A stretch of DNA of 64,000 nucleotides from Macrostomum hystrix (taxonomy: Eukaryota; Platyhelminthes; Macrostomidae). Positions 1 through 12,775 of this stretch are shown one piece after another; positions within the stretch are counted from its first letter, which is position 1; each line of letters begins with the position of its first letter. The notes beneath the pieces were generated by a model. It did not search any database, was not told where the DNA came from, and saw only the letters and a list, made by a program, of their open reading frames with translations. The stretch is from positions 12,131,001-12,195,000 of the forward strand of contig CATNEN010000038.1 in assembly GCA_950097015.1 (NCBI GenBank), read 5' to 3'. Made by a program: the position numbers and the translations under genes.

Positions 1-795
1 AGAAGCAACATTCTGAAGACAGCACTAAAAAACAGCACTGACTTACCTGACACTGACAATGGCAATAAAGTTTGTCCAGGCAACACAACAATCCGATAGC
101 TTTGTGATAGCAGGGCTTACAACAACAGACACGAGCTGTCCCTGGTTTAGCTCCTTACTAATAAATAGACTATTTATTAAAAGCTTACAAGAACTGTTGT
201 GTATTCACACGCTGATTTTGCTGTTTAACAGTTCGGAACCAATTTGATTGGCTAAGAAAGAAATTATTTTTTAGATTTCGGCTTTTCGATATTTTAGATT
301 TCTTGCTCGCTACTATTTGAAGTAGTGCAAGGGACATGTTATTTACTTTATAAAAAGTAGAGAAAACTTTCGTTTGATTTTCAATTGATTGATTAACAGT
401 AGAAGTACCAAGGAGGAGGGAAATTCCTCCCCCCCCAACAATGATTCTTGCTGCACCCGAATGGAGCAACGCAAGCACACGAAACTCAAGAACACGGGCC
501 AACTTTTCGTTGCACATCTTCTGAAACAAGAATCAAGTCGCCAGCTCTTCAGACCGTCAAGATATTCACTGATTCTGGCCGAAGGTCAGATTTTTCCAGT
601 CACCCGAATGTGCCTGCATCATCTCCGTCTTCGGTGGTCACCTACCTTTATCTAGACCTTCAAGGACTACTACAACAGGTGGAACTAGGCCACTATATGG
701 ACACCCGGACGCGAATTTCTCCAAGTTTACTGATTAATTCCCTTCCCTTCGGAATAAAAAGGCGTCCTACTTCTAATCTACATAAGAATATTCTG
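1..795. other. No recognised gene; AT-rich flank
   Basis: No exon with recognisable protein similarity is visible. A strong donor-like site (CAG then GTAAGT, minus strand, near 41-49) could belong to a minus-strand gene beginning or ending outside the window. A plus-strand ORF from 448 runs into the tetranucleotide array, but its peptide is low in complexity and not recognised. Confidence 0.4.
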
Positions 796-846
796 CGTAT
801 CAATCTATCAATCAATCTATCAATCTATCAATCAATCAATCAATCA

Positions 847-881
<35 letters not shown>

Positions 882-950
882 AATCTATCTATCAATCAAT
901 CAGTCTATCAATCAATCTATCTATCTATCTATCTATCTATCAATCAATCT

Positions 951-985
<35 letters not shown>

Positions 986-1103
986 TATCTATCTATCAAT
1001 CTATCTATCAATCAATCTATCAATCTATCAATCTATCAATCTATCAATCTATCTATCAATCTATCTATCAATCTATCTATCAAGCAATCTATCAATCAAT
1101 CTA
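796..1103. repeat. (ATCA/ATCT)n microsatellite
   Basis: About 300 bp of mixed tetranucleotide units ATCA and ATCT alternate in blocks. It is a pure simple-sequence tract, and the ORF across it is repeat-encoded (INLSIYQS-type). Confidence 0.95.
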
Positions 1104-1727
1104 AAACCTATCTTTCAGTCCATAACATAATATAGATATCTATTTATATATTTAGTTACACATGTAATGAAGAAAAAAACTATTCATATATTTTAAGCAT
1201 AAAGTACAAACATATTGAGAACTGGTAGTTAAAAATTCTAAATCTTTTGTTAAAACCACAATCAGAATATATAAGACAAGTTTGTTAAAAAATTATTCGA
1301 AAACACTTACCATCACTTGTATTTACTTGTAGTAATAGAGAAAATGTTATGTTTTTTACAACCGCAGAAACTGGGTCTTAAGTATTTTTATATTATATAG
1401 TTTTCTCTCGGCATTAGCCCGAACCCGTTTTCGCAGAAAATGCAGACACGCGCCAAATGGGTCAGTCCTACTTCGGTTTGGAATTGTGCAAATATCAATG
1501 GGCTGTTTTTTAGCGATGAACATTGTTCCTTCAACTTTGCTCAACCAACTCAAAGGTGTACTCGTCTACTCAAAACAACTAGAACAGCTTGTGGGGGAGG
1601 CTTCTGTTTGGTTGAATGTACATCAAATCAGTAAGTGACGAACTGCAGAAAAATAGCATTTTAACAACCAAAGCAGAGTTTCTCACTTGACTATAAAAGA
1701 AAAAATATTTTACATGAGAACCGTTCA
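1104..1727. other. AT-rich spacer, no gene seen
   Basis: AT-rich sequence between two arrays. The short ORFs here resemble no known family and nothing repetitive is visible. Confidence 0.5.
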
Positions 1728-2470
1728 TGTTAGATAAGAATCTAACCTGTTTTCTATCGAAACTCTAACCTGTCAGATATGAATCTCACCTGTTAGATAT
1801 GAATCTCACCTGTTAGATATGAATCTCACCTGTTAGATATGAATCTCACCTGTTAGATATGAATCTCACCTGTTAGATATGAATCACACCTGTTAGATAT
1901 GAATCTCACCTGTTAGATATGAATCTCACCTGTTAGATATGAATCTCACCTGTGAGATATGAATCTCACCTGTTAGATATGAATCTCACCTGTTAGATAT
2001 GAATCTCACCTGTTAGATACGAATCTCACCTGTTAGATATGGATCTCACCTGTGAGATATGAATCTCACCTGTTAGATATGAATCTCACCTGTTAGATAT
2101 GAATCTCACCTGTTAGATATGAATCTCACCTGTTAGATATGAATCTCACCTGTTAGATACGAATCTCACCTGTTAGATATGGATCTCACCTGTGAGATAT
2201 GAATCTCACCTGTTAGATATGAATCTCACCTGTTAGATATGAATCTCACCTGTTAGATATGAATCTCACCTGTTAGATATGAATCTCACCTGTTAGATAT
2301 GAATCTCACCTGTTAGATATGAATCTCACCTGTTAGATATGAATCACACCTGTTAGATATGAATCTCACCTGTTAGATATGAATCTCACCTGTTAGATAT
2401 TAATCTCACCTGTTAGATACGAGTCTGACCTGTTCTGCATTAAAACTCTAGCCTGTTAGATATGAGTCTC
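1728..2470. repeat. 20-bp minisatellite array
   Basis: Unit GTTAGATATGAATCTCACCT is repeated about 35 times in exact 20-bp register. Variants (GTGAGATAT, GATACGAATCT, ATGGATCTC) recur together as a roughly 120-bp block, which suggests duplication of multi-unit segments. Edge units diverge. Confidence 0.95.
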
Positions 2471-3046
2471 ATGTGTTCTAATGAATTTCTAACCTGTTTG
2501 ATATAAACTGTCAAGTACGAGCCGTAGCTTTTCTATGAAAGGCAAATACCTTAGATACTTCTTAGACAATCGACCTAGATTTTTGAAAGAACAATTTTTT
2601 TACGCTTTTGTTCACTCCCTTCCATTGATTTTTCCAACGACAAAATCGTACACTTACCGATTTTTCTGTCGCACCAGATAATGGCAACCAACACCCGCTT
2701 AATCCTTTCAGACAGTCAAAGTTAGTCATTGTTGCTTTCGCAGTTTTAATATCACCAGAGAGACTAGCTTGGAGAGCGAAATCTTCCTACGATTCTACAC
2801 TACAGACCAGTTTTGACCAGATTGAAACGAATAAATTTATACGATCATTTACATGCCAGATTTAATATAATTTAGCGAGTCACTCCACTTGTATCCAAAT
2901 GAATTAGGTTATTTCTTGTCGAATTGATTATTTAACAATTAATACGAATTAATTACTAAGGGAGACTAAGAAAGAGAGAGAAGGAAAACAAAAATACTGA
3001 GGTAGAAGGTGTACGGGAGAGAATGGGAGAAAAACTCTATGTATGA
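2471..3046. other. Unique spacer, no gene seen
   Basis: AT-rich single-copy sequence. No ORF or splice-bounded exon can be supported. Confidence 0.5.
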
Positions 3047-3195
3047 GACAGGGGTAGAATGGTCTAGAGGTAGAATGGTCTAGGGGTAGAATGGTCTAGG
3101 GGTAGAATGGTCTAGGGGTAGAATGGTCTAGGGGAAGAATGGTCTAGGGGAAGAATGGTCTAGGGGAAGAATGGTCTAGGGGAAGAATGGGGGAG
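3047..3195. repeat. 16-bp minisatellite
   Basis: Unit TAGAATGGTCTAGGGG is repeated about nine times, then grades into the next array, which shares the word GGGTAGAATGG. The two arrays may share an ancestor. Confidence 0.9.
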
Positions 3196-3805
3196 TGGGT
3201 AAAATGTGAGGGGTAGAATGAGAAAGGGGTGGAATGGGAGACGGGTAGATTGGTGGAGGGTAGAATGTCAGATGGTAGGATGAGAGGGGTAGAATAGGAG
3301 ACGGTAGGATGAGAGAGGTAGAATGGCAGACAGTAGGATGAGGGGGGTAGAATGGCAGACAGTAGGGTGAGAGGGGTAGAATGGCAGACAGTAGGATGAG
3401 AGGGGTAGAATGGCAAACAGTAGGATGAGAGGGGTAGAATGGGAGACAGTAGGATGAGGGGGTAGAATGGCAGACAGTAGGTTGAGAGGGGTAGAATGGC
3501 AGACAGTAGGATGAGAGGGGTAGAATGGCAGACAGTAGGATGAGAGGGGTAGAATGGGAGACGGTAGGATGAGAGGGGTAGAATGGCAGACAGTAGGATG
3601 AGAGGGGTAGAATGGGAGACGGTAGGATGAGAGGGGTAGAATGGCAGACAGTAGGATGAGAGGGGTAGAATGGCAGACAGTAGGATGAGAGGGGTAGAAT
3701 GGCAGACAGTAGGATGAGAGGGGTAGAATGGCAGACAGTAGGATGAGAGGGGTAGAATGGCAGACAGTAGGATGAGAGGGGTAGAATGGCAGACAGTAGG
3801 ATGAT
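3196..3805. repeat. 29-bp minisatellite array
   Basis: About 20 copies of a 29-bp purine-rich unit containing GGCAGACAGTAGGATGAGAG. Because 29 is not a multiple of 3, the unit reads through all minus frames and gives three overlapping repeat-encoded ORFs, which are not genes. Confidence 0.93.
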
Positions 3806-4435
3806 GGGGCTTGAGTTGGAGAGTTTGAGTAAGGCAGTGAAGAAGGACGAGAAAATACGTAGGAACAGTGACACAGGAGACACAATTGGTAGTTTAGCAG
3901 TGCTACTAGTCATATTTCTCAGTGGAGCATTGCTCATTTTAGCAATATCCAAGCACTAGAAATGCTCTTCACAAAAATTGGTGGATAGGTGGCAACAATT
4001 GCGAGAGTAACGTAGGAAATCCAACCGCAGGTACCATTGCCAGTGAGGCAATAAAAAACGCCCAGCTTCAGCTGTAGGCTTTGCGGGGAAGAGATTGGGG
4101 GTGAGGCAGCTCAGATGATTGATGAGCTGATATATCTGTTCGGGAGGTGCCGAGTGTTGGAGACAGGAGACGGGAATATTAAGGATTATTTGTGTAGCCA
4201 GCTAAAACCCGTCGCTTCCTCTCTCTGAATTCTCTTTCTAGCACTAAAAATTCTTCCTAAAATCCCAAAAAGCGAAACGGCTCTTCTGCCTTTCTGCCTG
4301 CTGTGTCCTCTGCGGCAGCTTCGTCAATATTGCCCCTCCCAGAACTGTGTCTCCACACCCTGTCCCATTGTTGTGATAGCCAGTTTTCTGCAACTAATAT
4401 TGACACTGCAGCGACAGGTTGTGCTAGGAAATATC
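3806..4435. other. Unique spacer, no gene seen
   Basis: Single-copy sequence between arrays with mixed composition. No recognisable coding exon. Confidence 0.45.
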
Positions 4436-6460
4436 AGGAGTGGATTGATGGATGGGAGGTGGAGTGGATTGATAGATGGAAGGTGGAGTGGATTGATGGA
4501 TGGAAGGTGGAGTGGATTGATGGATGGAAGGTGGAGTGGATTGATGGATGGGAGGTGGAGTGGATTGATGGATGGAAGGTGGAGTGGATTGATGGATGAA
4601 AGTTGGAGTGGATTGATGGATGAAAGGTGGAGTGGATTGATGGATGAAAGGTGGAGTGGATTGATGGATGGAAGGTGGAGTGGATTGATGGATGGAAGGT
4701 GGAATGGATTGATGGATGGAAGGTGGAGTGGATTGATGGATGGAAGGTGGAGTGGATTGATGGTTAGGAGGTGGAGTGGATTGATGGATGGAAGGTGGAG
4801 TGGATTGATGGATGGAAGGTGGAGTGGATTGATGGATGAAAGGTGGAGTGGATTGATGGATGGAAGGTGGAGTGGATTGATGGATGGAAGGTGGAGTGGA
4901 TTGATGGATGGGAGGTGGAGTGGATTGATGGATGGAAGGTGGAGTGGATTGATGGATGGAAGGTGGAGTGGATTGATGGTTGGGAGGTGGAGTGGATTGA
5001 TGGATGGAAGGTGGAGTGGATTGATGGATGAAAGGTGGAGTGGATTGATGGATGAAAGGTGGAGTGGATTGATGGATGGAAGGTGGAGTGGATTGATGGA
5101 TGGAAGGTGGAGTGGATTGATGGATGGGAGGTGGAGTGGATTGATGGATGGGAGGTGGAGTGGATTGATAGATGGAAGGTGGAGTGGATTGATGGATGGA
5201 AGGTGGAGTGGATTGATGGATGGAAGGTGGAATGGATTGATGGATGGAAGGTGGAGTGGATTGATGGATGGAAGGTGGAGTGGATTGATGGTTGGGAGGT
5301 GGAGTGGATTGATGGATGGGAGGTGGAGTGGATTGATGGATGGGAGGTGGAGTGGATTGATAGATGGAAGGTGGAGTGGATTGATGGATGGAAGGTGGAG
5401 TGGATTGATGGATGGAAGGTGGAGTGGATTGATGGTTGGGAGGTGGAGTGGATTGATGGATGGAAGGTGGAGTGGATTGATGGATGGAAGGTGGAGTGGA
5501 TTGATGGATGAAAGGTGGAGTGGATTGATGGATGGAAGGTGGAGTGGATTGATGGATGGAAGGTGGAGTGGATTGATGGATGGGAGGTGGAGTGGATTGA
5601 TGGATGGAAGGTGGAGTGGATTGATGGATGAAAGGTGGAGTGGATTGATGGATGAAAGGTGGAGTGGATTGATGGATGGAAGGTGGAGTGGATTGATGGA
5701 TGGAAGGTGGAGTGGATTGATGGATGGGAGGTGGAGTGGATTGATGGATGAAAGGTGGAGTGGATTGATGGATGAAAGGTGGAGTGGATTGATGGATGAA
5801 AGGTGGAGTGGATTGATGGATGGAAGGTGGAGTGGATTGATGGATGGAAGGTGGAGTGGATTGATGGATGGGAGGTGGAGTGGATTGATAGATGGAAGGT
5901 GGAGTAGATTGATAGATGGAAGGTGGAGTGGATTGATAGATGGGAGGTGGAATGGATTGATAGATGAAAGGTGGAGTGGATTGATAGATGAAAGGTGGAG
6001 TGGATTGATAGATGTGGAGTGGATTGATGGATGGGAGATGGAATGGATTGATGGATCGGAGGTGGAATGGATTGATGGATGGAAGGTGGAATGGATTGAT
6101 GGATGGGAGGTGGAATGGATTGATGGATGGGAGGTGGAATGGATTGATGGATGGAAGGTGGAATGGATTGATGGATGGGAGGTGGAATGTATTGATGGAT
6201 GGGAGGTGGAATGGATTGATGGATGGGAGGTGGAATGGATTGATGGATGGGAGGTGGAGTGGATTGATAGATGGAAGGTGGAATGGATTGATAGATGGGA
6301 GGTGGAGTGGATTGATAGATGGGAGGTGGAATGGATTGATGGATGGGAGGTAGAATGGATTGATGGATGGGAGATGGAATGGATTGATGGATGGGAGGTG
6401 GAATGGATTGATGGATGTGTTAGATTGATGGATATTGAGTGGATTGACGGGTGGGAATAG
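4436..6460. repeat. 24-bp minisatellite, about 84 copies
   Basis: A 2-kb array of TGGATTGATGGATGGAAGGT plus GGAG. Because 24 is divisible by 3, uninterrupted ORFs of about 700 codons exist on both strands (minus INPLHLPS units, plus WSGLMDGR units). They carry no non-repetitive domain and no supported start, so they are repeat artefacts. The internal core GATGGATG may be an older 4-bp repeat. Confidence 0.95.
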
Positions 6461-6658
6461 GAATGGATTGGCATCATGAGGATATTTAGGGACTAAATGC
6501 CCTAGGTGGCTACATGGTGTACTCGAAGCAGCTTTGAGTTCCGCAAGTTTCTGAGAACTCTTTGGCTGGTCTAAGCACTTTCATCAATAACACTTGCACT
6601 TGTCGGCAGAATTAATCCCAGAAAACTGACGCGGCACTCAGTGATATTAAAATTATGT

Positions 6659-6890
6659 TTATGATTGCGGGTTCCAGTCTAGCCTCCAAGTTTCTTCAAC
6701 AAAATAATAATGAAAGCGTTTTCTAAGCACATCAGAGCTCTCAATTGCCTGACTGATGGTTCTGAACAATGTCCTCAGTGCCTCAGTTGCCTCAGTTGCC
6801 GACTGCTTACACAGCAAACACAGCTGCCACGATTCAACCAGCCGATGCCGCCGAGATGAGGATTCAAGATGGCGCAGCTCGGCTAGTTGA
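6659..6890 (-). CDS. Unrecognised possible 3' exon
   Basis: A minus-strand open frame has non-repetitive, amphipathic composition (for example LQLAELRHLESSSRRHRL, then ESWQLCLLCKQSATEATEAL) and ends at a stop at 6659. A pyrimidine-rich acceptor (TTCTCTCCAG) lies at about 6890 on the minus strand, so this could be a terminal exon of about 75 codons. The family is not recognised and no upstream exon can be placed, because the 24-bp array follows. It could equally be a chance ORF. Confidence 0.22.
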
Positions 6891-6974
6891 AGTGCCTGGA
6901 GAGAAACGACGTCTTCAAGAACACCTGGGCGGTGTTCGCTTTCAAAGGTGACTTTAAATATTATTGGTGTAGTG

Positions 6975-7290
6975 GATGCTTTGAGCACAGCTTTGAGTAT
7001 AGGTTCCAGTATAGCTTGGAGCACAGCTCTGAGTATAGATTAATTTATAGCTTTGAGTACAGCTTAGTTTATAGCTTTGAGTACAGCTTAGTTCACAGCT
7101 TTGAGTACAGCTTAGTTTATAGCTTTGAGTACAGCTTAGTTCACAGCTTTGAGTACAGCTTAGTTTATAGCTTTGAGTACAGCTTAGTTTATAGCTTTGA
7201 GTACAGCTTTGTTCACAGCTTTGAGTACAGCTTAGATTATAGCTTTGAGTACAGCTTTGTTCACAGCTTTGAGTACAGCTTAGATTATAG
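6975..7290. repeat. 24-bp minisatellite
   Basis: About 13 copies of AGCTTTGAGTACAGCTTAGT plus TTAT or TCAC. Units ending TTAT and TCAC alternate, giving a partial 48-bp dimer register. ORFs across it on both strands are repeat-encoded. Confidence 0.93.
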
Positions 7291-7604
7291 CTTACGATCA
7301 GAACAATTTGAAATGGAATCGGAAAAGCTAAAGGTTTTGCAGTATTCATTAAAAAAACTTAAAGAAGTAAGACTTTATAATTTGATGTTAAAGTACAGCT
7401 ATATTAAAGTGCACTGAACTTTACAGTTTCTCTGCTCGACTGTCTGTCATTCGTTCAGTATGCAATCTTCTAAGAAGCAGATTTTTTATCTTTCAGGAAA
7501 AGTTTTCAGGTAATTTTTTTCTGGTTGCTATGGTTACTGACGACAGAGTCGACCCGCCGCCAGCGAGGAGGCAATTATGCTCATTTTGCTAAACCTCAAA
7601 TTGC

Positions 7605-8637
7605 ATACACTCACACCTGTACACACTCACACCTGTACACACTCACACCTGTACACACTCACACCTGCACACACTCACACCTGTACACACTCACACCTGT
7701 ACACACTCACACCTGTACACACTCACACCTGTACACACTCACACCTGTACACACTCACACCTGTACACACTCACACCTGTACACACTCACACCTGTACAC
7801 ACTCACACCTGTACACACTCACACCTGTACACACTCACACCTGTACACACTCACCTGTACGCAGTCATACCTGCACACACTCACACCTGTACACACTCAC
7901 ACCAGTACACACCCACACCAGTACACACTCACACCTGTACACACTCACACCTGTACACACTCACACTTGTACACACTCACACCTGTACACACTCACACCT
8001 GTACACACTCACACCTGTACACACTCACACCTGTACACACTCACACCTGTACACACTCACACCTGGACACACTCACACCTGTACACACTCACACCTGTAC
8101 ACACTCCCACCTGTACACACTCACACCTGTACACACTCACACCTGTACACACTCACACCTGTACACACTCACCTGTACGCAGTCATACCTGCACACACTC
8201 ACACCTGTACACACTCACACCAGTACACACCCACACCAGTACACACTCACACCTGTACACACTCACACCTGTACACACTCACACTTGTACACACTCACAC
8301 CTGTACACACTCACACCTGTACACACTCACACCTGTACACACTCACACCTGTACACACTCACACCTGTACACACTCACACCTGGACACACTCACACCTGT
8401 ACACACTCACACCTGTACACACTCACCTGTACGCAGTCATACCTGCACACACTCACACCTGTACACACTCACACCAGTACACACCCACACCAGTACACAC
8501 TCACACCTGTACACACTCACACCTGTACACACTCACACTTGTACACACTCACACCTGTACACACTCACACCTGTACACACTCACACCTGTACACACTCAC
8601 ACCTGTACACACTCACACCTGTACACACTCCCACTTG
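7605..8637. repeat. 16-bp minisatellite with higher-order units
   Basis: About 64 copies of ACACTCACACCTGTAC. A variant segment containing GCAGTCATACCTGCAC followed by two ACCAGTACAC units occurs three times (marker at 7861, 8179 and 8433), so blocks of about 318 and 254 bp were duplicated whole. The long HTCTHSHLYT ORFs are repeat-encoded. Confidence 0.95.
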
Positions 8638-8745
8638 TTGTTGCATGCATTGTTTAGAGCTCAAGCTAGTGAAGATTATTTTTAATTTTCCAGTCAAATA
8701 TTTAGTTAAGAATATTTCTCATTTCGCAGAATCAGCTCAGCTTCA

Positions 8746-11700
8746 TCATCCCTCTCGAAGTTCCATCATCTCTTCGCCATCCTCGTCTCGCAGGTGCGTC
8801 AGTTGCTGCTGCTGCTGCTGCTGCTGCCGACGCGACGTCAACAGGGCCACTGTGGCCTCCTCGTGCCTACAAGACACGCCGCCAGCGTTGCTTCGGCCGC
8901 CGTCCGCTGCCGCAGCCGGCCTCGCCGACGGCACCGCCTCGTTGTCCTCAACGACGGCTCTAAGAAAGATTCGCCTGAACTCGGCCCTGAATGCCGAATT
9001 GAAGAAGCCGTAGAGCAGCGGATTCAGGCAGGCCGGAAGCAGAATTAGCAGCAACGGCGAGAACTCGGTCAGCACGGCTCTGGCACTGCCTCCTCCGCCG
9101 CCGCCGCTGCCGCCCCCGCCGCCGCCCTGAACAAAGCCGAACAGATTCAAAGACCGAGGACCGTCAGCGGCCGGATCAGCGTCCGAGTCAGCCGAGGCGC
9201 TGCCGTTGGCTCCAGCCAAGCCGATGCGGATGTCGGTTAGGTCGTGATAGACATTCGAGACCGTCAGCGGCAGCCAGGCTACGGCGAAGGCTACGGCAAT
9301 GACTGCCAGAACCAGGTTAGCTCGGCGACTTCGGCGACGCTCGACACGAGCTCGCTCGCGCTGGTAGTCAGTGACGACTGCGGCGGCAGCAGGCGCATTT
9401 TCGGCCATCCCCGCGGCCGGCGCCGCCTGTTGGCGCTGGCGTCGGCGAACTTTCTCGTTCAGCTGTCGGCAAAGAAGGCCGTAGGCCACGCTGACGGTGC
9501 AGAGCGGCACCAGGTATTGGAACAGCAGCGCCACGCCGCAGCTGTAGGCGGCCTTCCAGACCTTCACCAGCGGATCCGTGGTCATCTCGGTGCAGAGGTG
9601 CCTCGGCCGGCTCTCGTGCGGTATCCACGACTCGGTGATGGTGGCGAATCCGGCTAGAGGCGAGGCCAGGGCGCCGGCGAGCAGCCAGACGGCGGCGATC
9701 CACATGACGGCGCGACGTCGGCGCCGCTTTTCGTTGGGACGCCAGCCGACACGGTTGATGACCTGTTAGGGGCGATGGAATCCAGATTGGGATTCTTGGG
9801 AAATGACACTGAAAAAGCTCGTACTAATTTTGGATTGGAATTAGAAAAGGTAAAGTACATCTGTATTCTATATAAAATAAAAAGAATGATTTTTTCTGCA
9901 ACTTTTAGTCGCGACCCCAAAATGAATGATGAGCAATTTGAGTCCCCAGACAGTTAGTTACTAAGCTATTAGGTCCGTCAATTGACTCGGACAGTTCTGC
10001 GTGAGATTTCATTATTAACGAGCCTTTCCAAGAACGGAGCCACTTTACGTGAGCCGAGTCTCTATAGATTCTTGCAGCGCCCACTTTCAAGTCTTTTTCT
10101 ACCGAACTTACTCGCAATTTGACTCGCAATTTGACTATACGAGCGTAGGTACTCCCCACCCTAAAAGATGAAGCCGCGGCCTCAGCATCTCAGTATCAGA
10201 TGGGCTTGCTGTGAAGGGGAGGGTATAAATTAAATTTCTAGTCGCTGTCAACTCTGGAATTGAACCTGCAGTTGGTGTCTGTCTGATTGTCGGGCTGGGC
10301 TAGTCCTGGCCGGGCTTGTCTCTAGGATAGAGGAGTTTTGACTCGGTTCAATAAACTTTCATTTTATACGTAGTTGCCGCACCGGGCTGCTCTTGTGAGT
10401 TGATCTAATTAAAATCGCTGTTTTGCACCCCAACTAAGTATATAGGGGCCGTTGATTCGCAAACTCACACTATAGGCCTGCTTAGTTCTCCTCTATTTGG
10501 ACTTTTAACAAAAATTTCGCCAATTCTTTAGGATAAAACAGATATAGCGGCGGCCTGTGGGGATTATTTTCCCATTGAAAATAATCCTATACAACCACCT
10601 ATACTTAGTCCCTCTAAACATAATAATTCCCAATTCTTTTCATATAATATTTATATTGTCTATAGTCTCAAGGAAAAGCAATTGATTTAGTGTCCATGAC
10701 AACGCTGGGAGCTGTCCATCGTTGTATTAGCAAGGGATTATATTCTCGTTTCGCGAATAGGGATTACCATCCAATCAGACAAGGATGCTCGGATGAAGGT
10801 CCGGATATGAAGATAATATTTTGTATTAAGAGATGGACTGGCATTCTGCAAATTATTGGCTTTTTATAGTTTTACAGTTTTAATCTTTCTAGGAAATTAG
10901 AAAAGAAAAGCTATTTTCTAGCTCCAAAAACTGAGAAGGGAGCTCTGAGGGAACTTTTCTTAGGGGAGTTTTTTCAAGGGGAATTTTGTAAGGGGAGTTT
11001 TTTCAAGGGGAATTTTGTAAGGGGAGTTTTGTAAGGGGAGTTTTCTTTTGGGAGTTTTCTAATGGGATTTTTCTGAGGGTAATTTTTTCAGGTGGATCTT
11101 TGTGAGGCGAGTTTTCTATGAGAAGTTTTCTGAGAGAGTTTTGTGAGGGGACTTTCAGAGGGGAATTTCTAAAGGGTAGCTTTTTTTTAATCTCGTAAGG
11201 GAACTTTTAAACGGTAGTTTTCAGTTTTAATCGTCATGGATATGACATTATTAATATTATAAGCTAGTAGAGTCCTCACCTGGAATCTATCCAGCGCAAT
11301 GGCGATGATGGCGTAGGTGGACACAAACACGTTCACCCCAGTCAGGGTGTTGACCAGTTTGCACAGAGCCAAGCCGAACTGCCAGCCATTGTAGCGTTGA
11401 AATAGGCGGACAATGTTCAAGGGCTGGGTGAAGCCGCAGAGGACGAGGTCGCTGAGGGCCAAGTTGGCGATGTGCAAATTGCCGCCGGTGCGCATTCGCC
11501 GGTTGTGCAACAAAAGGCAGACGACCGTGGCGTTGCCAATGGCGCCGAACAGCAGGAATATTGAATAGAACCCAATGGCCACGTACAGGGTGGGTAGCTG
11601 GCGACGTTCGGCTGCTTCGAAGGCGGCCGAGGCGGCCTTGATGGCGGCCACCTGGTCGCTGTAGTTGGCACAAGCGAGCTGGTGAATGATGCTAGCCAGG

Positions 11701-11753
11701 TCCATAGGGTTGCTGGGGCTATCGCTGTCGACTTGTGAGCAGGTCATTGTCAA
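8746..11753 (-). CDS. Class A GPCR, NPY/NPF receptor-like
   Basis: Seven-transmembrane rhodopsin-family receptor, probably for a neuropeptide, in the plasma membrane. Two exons: 11753-11280 (158 codons from ATG at 11753) and 9762-8746, joined in phase 0 by a CAG|GTGAGG donor and an AACAG acceptor. TM1 GAIGNATVV, TM2 NLALSDL, TM3 cysteine in ALCKLVN, DRF in place of DRY at the exon junction, ECL2 cysteine in RHLCTE, TM6 AWLPL and TM7 NPLLYGFFN are all visible. ALCKLVN...VFVST and NPLLYGFFN resemble NPY/NPF receptors by recollection; the ligand is inferred. About 496 aa. Oddities: extracellular loop 3 is about 55 residues with two glycine runs, and the C-tail has a nine-residue polyglutamine run encoded by CAG repeats. 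The intron holds an LTR-like patch and a degenerate array. The start could lie further upstream. Confidence 0.85.
10195..10425 (+). other. LTR-like promoter/polyA patch in GPCR intron
   Basis: GGTATAAATTA at about 10223 is followed 125 bp later by AATAAA (about 10350) in a GC-richer block. This spacing matches the U3-R-U5 layout of an LTR. No paired LTR, primer site or coding remnant is visible, so at most it is a solo LTR fragment. It lies antisense to the receptor gene. Confidence 0.2.
10930..11170. repeat. Degenerate ~19-bp G/T-rich repeat
   Basis: Imperfect units of the type AAGGGGAGTTTTTTC and AAGGGGAATTTTGT, with lengths of about 11-19 bp. It lies inside the GPCR intron, ending about 100 bp from the donor. 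Confidence 0.7.
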
Positions 11754-12244
11754 CTGCCTTCAGTTTCTGATACTCCAACTTTAGAGCGGCGATGAAGGCT
11801 GGTATGCTATCATTTTTCTCACTGAAAAAGAATCGTCTCGCTTTTTTGAGAACGGGGTTACGGGGGCGGAGACTGAGTCGCTCTGAGATTGGTCCAGGCA
11901 GTGAGGTGTGGCGGCTTGTGAGTCTGCCTTCTCAATTTGCCGGATTGGCAGCATCAACGCCCGCCTTTGTAGTTCAATTTGATTTTTTCCTCTAATCAGC
12001 CTTCTGGCTTCGCACGTATTGAAAAAAACTGTTTTTTGAAAATCAAAAATATCTCTCTCTTAAGAGGGAGCAAATGATCTGCTTAAAAAAAGACAATATT
12101 TGTACTTTTATTGAAGCTCGATAGCTCACGTGATGATATGAGGCATTTTTAATTGCTCTACAGGCTTACTTATCGTACAAAAAGAGCATTGCCTTGCTTG
12201 CTGGACTGCATGGACAGTCTGTGGAAAAAACAGGGATATTTCTG
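11754..12244. other. Spacer upstream of GPCR, no gene seen
   Basis: Region 5' of the receptor ATG. It may hold its promoter or 5' UTR, but no TATA element or exon can be supported. Confidence 0.4.
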
Positions 12245-12775
12245 AGTTGGGGGAGTTCTCAGATGAGGTGGAATTCTTAGGGTGGGAGCTCTCATCTGTG
12301 TACTTATCATCGGGGGAGTTCTCATCGGGGGAGTTCTCATCTGGGTAGTTGTCATCGGGGAGTTCTCATTGGGGTAGTTCTCATCGGGGGGAGTTCTCAT
12401 CTGGGTAGTTCTCATCGGGGGAGTTCTCATCTGGGTAGTTGTCATCGGGGAGTTCTCATTGGGGTAGTTCTCATCGGGGGGAGTTCTCATCTGGGTAGTT
12501 GTCATCGGGGGAGTTCTCAATGGGGTAGTTCTCATCGGGGGTAGTTCTCATCTGGGTAGTTCTCATCGGGGGAGTTCTCAATGGGGTAGTTCTCATCGGG
12601 GGGAGTTCTCATCTGGGTAGTTCTCATCGGGGGAGTTCTCATTGGGGTAGTTCTCATCGGGGGAGTTCTCATCTGGGTAGTTGTCATCGGGGGAGTTCTC
12701 AATGGGGTAGTTCTCATCGGGGGAGTTCTCATCTGGGTAGTTGTCATCGGGGGAGTTCTCAATGGGGGGGAACGG
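12245..12775. repeat. 15-bp minisatellite
   Basis: About 35 units of GTTCTCATCGGGGGA, GTTCTCATCTGGGTA, GTTGTCATCGGGG and GTTCTCAATGGGGTA occur in patterned order, so the real repeat is a multimer of these 15-mers. Minus-strand MRTTPLRTPP ORFs are repeat-encoded. Confidence 0.93.

Noticed and set aside
448-1104. 218-codon ORF
   Set aside because: Half is the tetranucleotide array and the rest has no recognisable similarity.
1728-2470. CRISPR-like regular repeats
   Set aside because: Units are contiguous with no spacers and the genome is eukaryotic; the same holds for the other arrays.
4324-6477. ORFs of about 700 codons on both strands
   Set aside because: They only follow the 24-bp array. 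No non-repeat domain, and both strands are open because the period is a multiple of 3.
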